Positions 1-6,217 of a stretch of 9,431 nt of DNA are shown in pieces. The stretch is taken from positions 1 through 9,431 of the forward strand of contig JASHYD010000969.1 in NCBI GenBank assembly GCA_030043175.1. The letters are read 5' to 3'. The position numbers were made by a program, and so were the translations under genes. Below the pieces are notes generated by a model, which did not search any database, had not been told where the DNA came from, and saw only the letters and a program-made list of their open reading frames with translations. Numbering within the stretch: position 1 is the first letter of the stretch; each line of letters opens with the position of its first letter. This DNA comes from Xanthobacteraceae bacterium. GTDB lineage: Bacteria; Pseudomonadota; Alphaproteobacteria; Rhizobiales; Xanthobacteraceae.

Positions 1-159
1 CGCTATCCGACCTGGAGCGAGGAGAATTGCGGCGAGTCCAACAATCATGTCACCATCGCCGATGAGGACTACATGCTGAGCGCCGAGGGCCTCCTGATGC
101 CGACCAGGAAAGACCAGGCGCCGCCTGACCTGCGCTATTTCAAGAACTACAACCGGTAA
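1..159 (+). CDS. C-terminal tail of a probable secreted protein of the PDLxGIW/WMGxSVG family (5' end outside window)
   Basis: An open frame enters from the left edge and ends at TAA 157-159, giving 52 residues. The tail has a C-G-E-S-N motif (Cys at nt 28-30) that lines up with C-H-E-G-N near the end of the 379-residue protein at 3589 and C-V-E-F in the 284-residue protein at 2127. I therefore infer a third member of the same unnamed family. The fragment is too short to confirm this, because the diagnostic WMGxSVG and LHVVER motifs would lie outside the window. The next gene begins 24 bases downstream, so the two are probably co-transcribed. Function is unknown; I expect export to the periplasm by analogy with the relatives. 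Confidence 0.7.
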   Translation, partial: RYPTWSEENCGESNNHVTIADEDYMLSAEGLLMPTRKDQAPPDLRYFKNYNR

Positions 160-183
160 CAGCACCGTCTAGGAGAGAAAACC

Positions 184-1854
184 ATGCGATTGAAACATCT
201 GTTGCTTTTCACGAGCGCCGGCGTGTTCGCTCTTCTCGCCGGGTTGCCCACGGGTGCGCTCGCACAATCGGCCGCGGCGATCACTGGACGTGTGACTTCG
301 GCCGAGGAAGGCCCCATGGAAGGCGTACTGGTGAGCGCCAAGAAGCAGGGCTCGAGCATGACGGTGACGGTCGTGACCGATGCCAAGGGCCAATACAGCT
401 TCCCGGCGGATCGGGTCGATGCCGGTCGCTATGCGCTCGCCATCCGCGCGGCAGGTTATGATCTCGATGGCCCCAAGCAGGTGGATGTTGCGGCGGGCGG
501 CGCCACGGCGGACATCAAGCTCGTCAAGACGAAGAACCTGGCAAACCAGCTCTCCAACGCTGAATGGCTCATCAGCGCGCCTGGCCCCGACAATCTCAAG
601 GCCAACATGACGAATTGCGTAAGCTGTCACACGCTGCAGCGCGTGTTTGCCTCGGCCCACGACGCTGAGGAGTTCAAGCAAATCTTCAAGCGCATGGGCA
701 CCTACGCGCCAGGCAGTACGCCGGTCCATCCGCAGAAGCTCCTGCCGGGGCCGCGCGGCGACCGCTCTCCCATGCCCCCTTCGCAATGGGAAGCGACCTC
801 GGCGTGGCTCGCAAGCGTCAACCTGAATTCGAGCGAGACGCTGTCCTATGAGTTGCTGACGCTGCCGCGGCCCAAGGGCGCCGCAACCAAGGTCATCTAC
901 ACGGAATACGATCTGCCGCGCAAAGCCGCGCAGCCCCATGACGTGGTCGTCGATCGCGACGGCATGGTGTGGTATTCCGATTTCAGCAACCAGTTCGCGG
1001 GCGTGCTTGATCCGAAAACCGGCAAGGCGACCGACATTGCGATCCCGGTGCTCAAACCTGAACAGCCGAAGGGCAGCCTGGAAATCGAGCTGGAGGCGGG
1101 CGAGAAGAACGTCTGGCTTGCGTTGATGTACCAGGCGGGCCTTGCCCGGATCGATCGCATCACCCATCAAGTCGCGATGTACCCCTATCCGAAAGAGTGG
1201 CAGTCAACCTCAGCGCAAGCCTCGATGGTGTCGCCGCAGCACGCCGACGTCGACGGCAAGGTCTGGAGCAACAACCAGGATGTGCACACCATGTATCGCC
1301 TGGATGTGAAGACCGGCGAGTACGAGAACCTGGGGCCTTCCAAGGACCCGCGCGGCAAGCAGATCTCGGCCTATGGGATGCCGACCGACCTTGAAAACAA
1401 CGTGTATCAGCTGGAATTCGGCGGCACCAGCATCGGGTTGCGTGACGCCAAGACCGGCGCCGTCACCATCTACGAGACGCCGATCAAGAATTCGCGGCCG
1501 CGGCGCGGCCGGGTCGATGGGCAAAACCGCCTGTGGCTCGCCGAATATGGCGGCAACGCCATCGGCCTGTTCGATCCAAAGACAGCGACCATCAAGGAAT
1601 ATCAACTTCCCACCAAGTGGGGCGCCCCCTACGATGTCGTGCCCAACAAGGACGCCGCACGGGTGTGGACCGGCTCCATGCTCAATGATCGCGTCGCACG
1701 GCTCGACACCGAGAGCGGAGAGTTCACCGAATATCTGCTGCCGCGTCCGACCAACATCCGGCGCGTGTTCGTACAGGAAACCGGACACAAAGCTGCGCTC
1801 TGGATCGGCAGTAATCACAACGCCTCGATCATCAAGGTCGAGCCGCTGGAGTGA
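184..1854 (+). CDS. Exported multidomain protein: carboxypeptidase-regulatory-like domain, CxxCH heme site, Vgb-like beta-propeller
   Basis: The ATG at 184 is preceded by AGGAGAG (171-177) at 6 bases, which fixes the start. Residues 1-28 are a signal peptide (basic start, hydrophobic core, ALA cleavage site before Gln28 or Ser29). Residues about 31-115 resemble a carboxypeptidase-regulatory-like beta-sandwich (TGRVT..., DAKGQYSF, Y.L.I.A.GY). C145-V-S-C148-H149 is a single c-type heme motif, and Met197 in a SPMPP stretch is a possible axial ligand. From about residue 235 to the end, repeated strands of the type VWYSDF...GVLDPKTGK (V262) and LWLAEYGGNAIGLFDP (L450) form a beta-propeller like that of virginiamycin B (streptogramin) lyase. 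I cannot assign lyase catalytic residues, and the heme argues for a redox role rather than antibiotic cleavage. It follows the partial gene closely and is probably in one operon with it. Substrate is unknown. Confidence 0.9.
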   Translation: MRLKHLLLFTSAGVFALLAGLPTGALAQSAAAITGRVTSAEEGPMEGVLVSAKKQGSSMTVTVVTDAKGQYSFPADRVDAGRYALAIRAAGYDLDGPKQVDVAAGGATADIKLVKTKNLANQLSNAEWLISAPGPDNLKANMTNCVSCHTLQRVFASAHDAEEFKQIFKRMGTYAPGSTPVHPQKLLPGPRGDRSPMPPSQWEATSAWLASVNLNSSETLSYELLTLPRPKGAATKVIYTEYDLPRKAAQPHDVVVDRDGMVWYSDFSNQFAGVLDPKTGKATDIAIPVLKPEQPKGSLEIELEAGEKNVWLALMYQAGLARIDRITHQVAMYPYPKEWQSTSAQASMVSPQHADVDGKVWSNNQDVHTMYRLDVKTGEYENLGPSKDPRGKQISAYGMPTDLENNVYQLEFGGTSIGLRDAKTGAVTIYETPIKNSRPRRGRVDGQNRLWLAEYGGNAIGLFDPKTATIKEYQLPTKWGAPYDVVPNKDAARVWTGSMLNDRVARLDTESGEFTEYLLPRPTNIRRVFVQETGHKAALWIGSNHNASIIKVEPLE

Positions 1855-1896
1855 CCGGACCGCAAGGATGTCAAGAACGCGATGGCCGGGCGGTCC

Positions 1897-1916
1897 CGGC
1901 CGTCGCGGCCGCTTTT
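1897..1916 (+). terminator. Possible rho-independent terminator after the heme/propeller gene
   Basis: CGGCCG (1897-1902), a TCG loop and CGGCCG (1906-1911) form a GC-only stem, followed by C and TTTT (1913-1916). It lies about 40 bases past the stop at 1854. A second hairpin, GGCCGGG (1884-1890) with CCCGGCC (1895-1901), overlaps and would compete with it. The T-tract is short, so termination is plausible but not certain. Confidence 0.4.
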
Positions 1917-1992
1917 CGGTTCGGGTTGGTGGCCGGATTGTGTGAGGCGAAATCGAAAGTGCCGCGCACGCCGCTGTGACGAGCCAGATTTC

Positions 1993-2024
1993 GCGTCGCC
2001 TCGCGCCCGCGTCGCCTCGCGCCC
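1993..2024. repeat. Perfect tandem duplication of a 16-bp unit
   Basis: GCGTCGCCTCGCGCCC occurs twice back to back (1993-2008 and 2009-2024) in the 272-base spacer between the genes at 184 and 2127. The same spacer has an 8-bp inverted repeat, GCGAAATC (1947-1954) with GATTTCGC (1987-1994), whose last two bases overlap the first repeat unit. The duplication looks like replication slippage in GC-rich DNA. I see no gene and no convincing promoter in the spacer. Confidence 0.85.
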
Positions 2025-2126
2025 AGCGCTGCACCCCGACCGAACGATGCGCTAGCTTGTTTCAAGCCGTCATCGCCAGCCACGTCACAGGCAACAAGAC
2101 AAAGGCCGGAACATAGGATCATCACA

Positions 2127-2981
2127 ATGAAAAAAGTCCTTGGCACACTCATGGCCGGGTCCGCCGTCGCAGCCGCAATGCTCATCGGGGTCGTGCCGCT
2201 GGCGGGACAGGACAATCGCGTGCCGCGCGGCGCAGACGGCAAGCCTGACCTGAACGGAATCTGGCAGGCCCTCAATGAAGCGAACTATGATCTTGAGGCT
2301 CACGTGGCGCGTGCTGCCATGGCGCTTCGCCCCGGACCATACGGTCCGCTACCGGCGGCGCAGACATTGGCGCTGGGCGCCGTCGGCGCGGTGCCGCCCA
2401 GCCTTGGGGTGGTGGAGGGCGGCGAGATTCCCTATAAGCCCGAAGCGCTCGCAATAAAGAAGCAGAACCAGCAAGACTGGTTGAACCTCGACCCGGAGAT
2501 CAAATGCTATCTCCCGGGCGTGCCGCGTGCGACTTACATGCCCTACCCGTTTCAAATCCTGCAAAGCGCGAGCGCGCTGACGTTCGTCTACGAGTACGCC
2601 GGCGCCGTGCGAAACATCTTTTTCAAAGACCCCGGGCCCGCTCCGGCCGACTCGTGGATGGGCCAATCCGTCGGACGCTGGGAGGGCGACACTCTGGTGA
2701 TCGACGTCACCGATTTCAACGATCGGACCTGGTTTGACCGCGCCGGAAATTACCATAGCGACAAGCTGCACGTGGTGGAGCGCTACACGCGGCTGAGCCC
2801 GGATTTGATGTCTTACGAAGCGACCATTGAGGATCCGGCTGTCTTTACGCGACCCTGGAAGATCAGCATGCCGCTCTACCGGCGCCAGGAGAAGAATGCG
2901 CAGCTCCTCGATTTCAAGTGCGTGGAGTTTGTCGAGGAGCTGCTCTACGGGCAGTATCGGAAGCATCCGCTGAAGGAATAA
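2127..2981 (+). CDS. Secreted protein of unnamed PDLxGIW/WMGxSVG family, 284 residues
   Basis: Residues 1 to about 27 are a signal peptide (MKK start, Ala/Val-rich core, cleavage probably near PLAG before Gln28). The mature part begins with a G-K-P40-D-L-N-G-I-W46 motif, then has W177-MGQSVGRWEGDTLVIDVTDF and H210-SDKLHVVERY220. The only two cysteines are C127 (IKCYLPG) and C265 (FKCVEF). The 379-residue protein at 3589 has the same motifs and also exactly two cysteines at matching positions, so a periplasmic disulfide is likely. I recognise these motifs from uncharacterised proteins, often multicopy, in Acidobacteria and soil Proteobacteria, but know no assigned function. The start is supported by the signal peptide; the ribosome site is weak (AGGATC about 8 bases upstream). 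There is no clear promoter, and the preceding spacer suggests a separate transcript. Confidence 0.88.
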   Translation: MKKVLGTLMAGSAVAAAMLIGVVPLAGQDNRVPRGADGKPDLNGIWQALNEANYDLEAHVARAAMALRPGPYGPLPAAQTLALGAVGAVPPSLGVVEGGEIPYKPEALAIKKQNQQDWLNLDPEIKCYLPGVPRATYMPYPFQILQSASALTFVYEYAGAVRNIFFKDPGPAPADSWMGQSVGRWEGDTLVIDVTDFNDRTWFDRAGNYHSDKLHVVERYTRLSPDLMSYEATIEDPAVFTRPWKISMPLYRRQEKNAQLLDFKCVEFVEELLYGQYRKHPLKE

Positions 2982-3038
2982 GCGCGTAGGGCGTTTCCAT
3001 GGTAGGATCCCCGGGATCGCGACGTTTAGGAGAGGAAA

Positions 3039-3547
3039 TTGTCGGTATTCGTCCTCGATCTGCGCCAGCGGCCGGTCATGCCATGCTGTGAGAAGCGGGC
3101 TCGCCTGCTTCTCGAACGCGGCCGGGCGGTTGTCGATCGCAGCTACCCGTTGACGATTGGCTTGAAGGACCGCGCCCGGGGCGATATCGCGCCTGTCCAA
3201 TCAGCGAAGTGGTTACGGCTCGCCGCGCGTTCCGCCGCGCAGGCCTTCGCTAACGCCCGTTCCTCAATCAAGGCGAGCGCAAGAACGGCCACGGTTTTTC
3301 TCGCGGCTCCTGCATGGGCACCGCGTCGGTTCGCGGCTTGCGAAGCGGCGACATGGTGCGAGCCGAGGTGCCACAGGCAAGCAGGCCGGGACCCACGGTG
3401 GATGTGTCGCGGCTGGTGGCAGCGGCTCTCTCGGAGTGGGCCATGCCGGCGGAATCAACGCCAAGTACTTGCAAGCTTCTCCATCGCGCGGACGGCCATT
3501 GCTATGCCCGGCAACCGCGCTTCCTCCCCGTCCTTAAGAACGGGTGA
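3039..3547 (+). pseudogene. iscB: Decayed iscB (IS200/IS605-associated OMEGA nuclease), nuclease core deleted
   Basis: IscB is an RNA-guided nuclease ancestral to Cas9. From TTG 3039 (AGGAGAGG at 3028-3035), residues 1-46 match the IscB N-terminal PLMP segment: VFVLDLRQRP12-VMP15, then CCEKRARLLLERGRA and a LKDR end. This match stops near nt 3200. Next comes the C-terminal domain, split between frames: SGDMVRAEVP (3344-3373), then in another frame GKQAGTH through GINAKY (3376-3468), then back to the former frame with CKLLHRADGHCYARQP (3470-3517), and a further frame change at the ALPPRP tail (3517-3534). RuvC-I, the arginine-rich bridge helix, RuvC-II, HNH and RuvC-III are absent, a loss of roughly 300 residues compared with typical IscB. 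Only 57 bases separate it from the upstream gene, too little for a full omegaRNA, which normally lies just 5' of iscB. The frame stays open to 3869, running into the next gene, but that extension is a GC-rich artefact. No tnpA is present. Confidence 0.85.
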
Positions 3548-3573
3548 ACGGGGTTTAAAAACGGGGTTTAAAA
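3548..3573. repeat. Two perfect 13-bp tandem units at the iscB end
   Basis: ACGGGGTTTAAAA is repeated at 3548-3560 and 3561-3573, directly after the last frame of the iscB remnant (TGA 3545-3547) and just before the ribosome site (GGGAGAG, 3578-3584) of the gene at 3589. An imperfect palindrome sits immediately upstream at 3527-3544 (CCCGT...CTTAAG...ACGGG). Together they may mark the right end of the former element. The A/T-rich runs stand out against the surrounding sequence. Confidence 0.8.
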
Positions 3574-3588
3574 ACACGGGAGAGTTCG

Positions 3589-4728
3589 ATGACGAAGCGA
3601 TTCACTTCCACGACGAGCGCGGTCGCAATGGCGCTCGGGCTCATCTCTCTGACAGCATTTTTCCCCGCCTCGGCCCAACTGACGAACACCCCGAGCGTCG
3701 CCGTGGCAAACTCCAACCTGCCGCGCACCGGCGACGGACATCCGGATTTGCAAGGCATCTACGATCTCGCGACGATGACGCCGCTCGAACGGCTGCCCGG
3801 CGATCCGCCCTTCCTGACGAAGGAAAAAGCCGTGGCGCTGCAGAGAGCCGAGACCCAGCGCAGGGCTGAGGACGACGTGCCGTCTGCGCCGAATCGTCCG
3901 CCGCCGCCGGTTGGCGGCGATACGAGCCCGCCGAAGTCGTTCTTCGAAGCGTTGGAGAAGGCCGGAGGCGGCGCCGTCGGCGGCTATAACCGTTTCTGGC
4001 TCAACCAGGGCTCGGCCTATACCGAGGTCGCCGGACAGATAAGGACATCGATCGTCGTCGACCCGCCGGACGGCCGTCTGCCTGCCTACAATGAGGCGGC
4101 ACGCAAGCGGATCGCCGTCGCGCGGGTGACGCCCGGGTCCACGGCTCAAGAGCGCCAGGATGGCACGGCGCAGCCACCGGGCGCCCAAGACAACCCCGAG
4201 CAGCGGCCGCTCTCCGAACGCTGCCTGCTCGGATTCGGTTCGACCTCCGGTCCGCCGGCGCTGCCGGACTATTTCTATAATGATCTGCACCAGATCGTGC
4301 AGACTGCCGACCGGATCATGATTCTGAGCGAGATGGTGCACGATGCGCGCATCGTGCGCATGAACGCCGAGCATCTGCCGAAGAACGTCCGCCGCTGGAT
4401 GGGAGACTCGGTGGGGCATTGGGACGGCGACACGCTCGTTATCGACACCACCAATTTCACCGACAAGACCCGTTTCCGCGGCTCGACGGAAAATCTCCAC
4501 GTCGTCGAGCGCTTGACCCGCGTTGACGACAAGACCCTCCTTTACCGCTTCACGGTCGACGATCCGCAGACCTGGGACCGGCCCTGGACCGGTGAGTACA
4601 CGTGGCCTGCGACCACCAAGCCGATCTACGAATATGCGTGCCACGAAGGCAACTACGCGCTTGCCAGCGTCTTGCGAGGCGCCCGGCGCCAGGAGGCTGA
4701 GGAGGCAGCGGCGCAAGCCAGGAAATGA
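3589..4728 (+). CDS. Secreted protein of unnamed PDLxGIW/WMGxSVG family, 379 residues
   Basis: The ATG at 3589 follows GGGAGAG (3578-3584) at 4 bases. Residues 1-29 are a signal peptide with a clear ASA cleavage site before Gln30. The mature protein has H-P52-D-L-Q-G-I-Y58, a Pro-rich linker around residues 100-120, W270-MGDSVGHWDGDTLVIDTTNF, LH304-VVER308, a DPQTWDRPWTGEY stretch and a YEYAC351-HEGNY motif. The only cysteines are C212 (SERCLLGF) and C351, matching the pair in the 284-residue relative at 2127. It is about 95 residues longer than that relative, mainly in the Pro-rich and central part. The C-terminus is Ala/Glu/Arg-rich (RRQEAEEAAAQARK), probably a charged helix. It lies directly after the iscB scar. 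Function is unknown; it is probably a soluble periplasmic protein. Confidence 0.9.
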   Translation: MTKRFTSTTSAVAMALGLISLTAFFPASAQLTNTPSVAVANSNLPRTGDGHPDLQGIYDLATMTPLERLPGDPPFLTKEKAVALQRAETQRRAEDDVPSAPNRPPPPVGGDTSPPKSFFEALEKAGGGAVGGYNRFWLNQGSAYTEVAGQIRTSIVVDPPDGRLPAYNEAARKRIAVARVTPGSTAQERQDGTAQPPGAQDNPEQRPLSERCLLGFGSTSGPPALPDYFYNDLHQIVQTADRIMILSEMVHDARIVRMNAEHLPKNVRRWMGDSVGHWDGDTLVIDTTNFTDKTRFRGSTENLHVVERLTRVDDKTLLYRFTVDDPQTWDRPWTGEYTWPATTKPIYEYACHEGNYALASVLRGARRQEAEEAAAQARK

Positions 4729-4834
4729 CGAGAAGCCTGGGTCTTGGCGGCGTCGTGCGACGCGATCGGATCAGCTCCGCGGCGCGAGCCGGGCGAGGGC
4801 AGGTCGCCCCGCACCTTTGGAGGACACCGCAATC

Positions 4835-4873
4835 GTGACGTTGGTCGGTGCGACGTCTGCTGCCATCGCATGA
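4835..4873 (+). other. Possible 12-codon leader ORF overlapping the serine hydrolase start
   Basis: GGAGG (4819-4823) precedes GTG 4835, which opens a 12-codon frame ending at TGA 4871-4873. That stop overlaps the ATG at 4870 in the ATGA arrangement typical of translational coupling. The hydrolase ATG has no ribosome site of its own, so coupling would explain its translation. The Shine-Dalgarno to GTG distance (11 bases) is long, and the frame is short enough to arise by chance. Confidence 0.2.
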
Positions 4874-6186
4874 AGACGCGCATGGTTGGCTACAACGAGG
4901 AGGAGGGGTTCATCACGTTAGCCCTCAAGCGTACGCTGGCGGCGCTTCTGTTCGCGCTGGTTGTCTTTCCTGTCCTGTCCCGCGCGCAGCAGCTTGAGCT
5001 TGCGAAGCCGGAAGATGTCGGCTTTTCCCGCGAGCGGCTGGACCGGATAGCGGACACGCTCAACGCGGATATCGCCAACGGGACCATTCCGGGCGCGACG
5101 CTCCTGATCGTGCGAAACGGCAGGATAGCCTTTTATGAGTCGTTTGGCTGGCTGGATGCGGCGACCAAGACGCCGATGCCGAACAACGCGATTTTCCGCA
5201 TCTATTCCATGAGCAAGCCGATCACCTCGGTTGCGGCAATGATTTTGGTCGAGCAGGGCAAACTGTTCCTCAACGACCCGGTCCACAAATACATTCCGGC
5301 TTTTGCGAACATCAAGGTGGCGTTGCAAAAGCCGGGCGCGCCAAACGTCGATCTGGTGCCGGCGATGCGACCCATCACGGTGCAGGATTTGCTGCGTCAC
5401 ACTTCGGGCCTGACCTATGGATTCCTGCCTGGAACGCCCGTGGCGAAAATGTATCAGGAAGCCAATCTGTCCGGCGGCGAGCTGACCAATGCCGATTTCG
5501 CCGAAGCCATCGCCAAGCTGCCGCTCGCGGTGCAACCCGGGTCAAGTTGGAACTACAGCCATTCGACGGATGTCCTGGGCCGAGTGGTGGAGGTCGCGTC
5601 GGGCAAATCGCTTTACCAGTTCGAAAAGGAGACCATCCTTGATCCGCTCGGCATGAGCGACACCGGTTTTTCCGTTCCGTCCTCAAAGCAGACTTTGATC
5701 GCAGAGCCGCTGCCGACCGACAACAAGGTCGTCGGCACTGAACCGGTGAGCAACCCACGGCTTCCGGCCAAATGGGAAGCGGGAGGCCAAGGCATGGTCT
5801 CGACTGCTGTCGACTACGCGAAGTTCCTGGAGATGATGCAGAACGGCGGCGCCCTCGATGGCCATCGCATCTTGAGCCCGGCAACGGTCGCGTTCATGAC
5901 CGCGGACCATTTGGGCCAAATCGGTCCCGGACCAACCGCGTATCTGCCCGGCCCCGGCTACGGGTTCGGACTCGGTTTCGCGGTGCGACGGCAAGCGGGG
6001 GTCGCGGTTTATGAGGGCTCGCCAGGGGATTATTACTGGAGCGGCGCCGCCGGCACCACATTCTGGAACGACCCAAAGCAGCATTTGACAGTCGTGTTCA
6101 TGATGCAGGCGCCGCGCCAGCTGTTCCATTATTCCGCGCTGCTACGAAACATGATCTATGCCGCTTTGACCGGGGCGGAGAAATGA
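4870..6186 (+). CDS. Exported serine hydrolase of the beta-lactamase/esterase (PF00144) fold
   Basis: With the start at ATG 4870 the product has 438 residues, usual for this family. Basic K20-R21, a hydrophobic core at about 22-36 and SRA39 before Gln40 form a signal peptide. S113-M-S-K116 is the SxxK nucleophile/base motif, Y229-S-H is the second motif (YxN position, Asn replaced by His), and G392-AAGT396 with a following FWND is the KTG-box equivalent. These indicate a penicillin-binding-protein-like hydrolase acting on an ester, amide or lactone; the motif variants fit an EstB-like esterase better than a true beta-lactamase. The start is uncertain: the frame is open from TTG 4744, ATG 4882 is an alternative, and a strong purine-rich site lies further in at 4897-4908. 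It follows the 379-residue secreted protein by about 140 bases on the same strand, so it could be co-transcribed. Physiological substrate is unknown. Confidence 0.9.
   Translation: MKTRMVGYNEEEGFITLALKRTLAALLFALVVFPVLSRAQQLELAKPEDVGFSRERLDRIADTLNADIANGTIPGATLLIVRNGRIAFYESFGWLDAATKTPMPNNAIFRIYSMSKPITSVAAMILVEQGKLFLNDPVHKYIPAFANIKVALQKPGAPNVDLVPAMRPITVQDLLRHTSGLTYGFLPGTPVAKMYQEANLSGGELTNADFAEAIAKLPLAVQPGSSWNYSHSTDVLGRVVEVASGKSLYQFEKETILDPLGMSDTGFSVPSSKQTLIAEPLPTDNKVVGTEPVSNPRLPAKWEAGGQGMVSTAVDYAKFLEMMQNGGALDGHRILSPATVAFMTADHLGQIGPGPTAYLPGPGYGFGLGFAVRRQAGVAVYEGSPGDYYWSGAAGTTFWNDPKQHLTVVFMMQAPRQLFHYSALLRNMIYAALTGAEK
4897..4908 (+). promoter_or_regulatory. Strong Shine-Dalgarno-like tract without a standard start codon after it
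   Basis: GAGGAGGAGGGG lies inside the extended reading frame of the serine hydrolase (coding E-E-E-G). It sits where a ribosome site would be for a protein beginning at the signal peptide, about residues 15-18 of the annotated frame. The in-frame codons at good spacing are ATC 4912, ACG 4915 and TTA 4918, none of them a normal start. It may be a relic of the native start region, or the gene may use a near-cognate codon. Confidence 0.35.
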
Positions 6187-6196
6187 TCGGCAATGC

Positions 6197-6212
6197 CCGC
6201 CCTTCAGGGCGG
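6197..6212. terminator. Hairpin between convergent genes, possible bidirectional terminator
   Basis: CCGCCC (6197-6202), loop TTCA and GGGCGG (6207-6212) form a perfect 6-bp GC stem in the 31-base gap between the serine hydrolase stop (6186) and the alr stop (6218). Position and symmetry suit termination from both sides. Neither strand has a real T-tract, so it may block readthrough only partly or act with Rho. Confidence 0.45.
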
Positions 6213-6217
6213 ACCAG

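Noticed and set aside
169..1170. A 333-codon minus strand frame opposite the heme/propeller gene
   Set aside because: It is the antisense shadow of a gene with a signal peptide, CxxCH and propeller repeats; no motif of its own.
184..1854. Virginiamycin B lyase, an antibiotic-resistance function
   Set aside because: Only the propeller resembles Vgb. Catalytic residues could not be assigned, and the heme site and N-terminal domain point to another role.
2982..3038. omegaRNA gene upstream of the iscB remnant
   Set aside because: Only 57 bases are available between the upstream stop and the remnant, and I see no extended fold; an omegaRNA is normally far longer.
3039..3869. A 276-residue open frame beginning with the IscB PLMP segment, as an intact gene
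   Set aside because: IscB similarity in this frame ends near 3200. The C-terminal IscB motifs lie in other frames, and the rest overlaps 281 bases of the well-supported gene at 3589.
3568..4716. A 382-codon minus strand frame
   Set aside because: It mirrors the 379-residue secreted protein almost end to end; Arg-rich shadow without recognisable features.
4744..4869. Extension of the serine hydrolase to TTG 4744
   Set aside because: The added 42 residues are Arg/Gly/Cys-rich, precede the signal peptide and have no ribosome site, as expected for untranslated GC-rich DNA.
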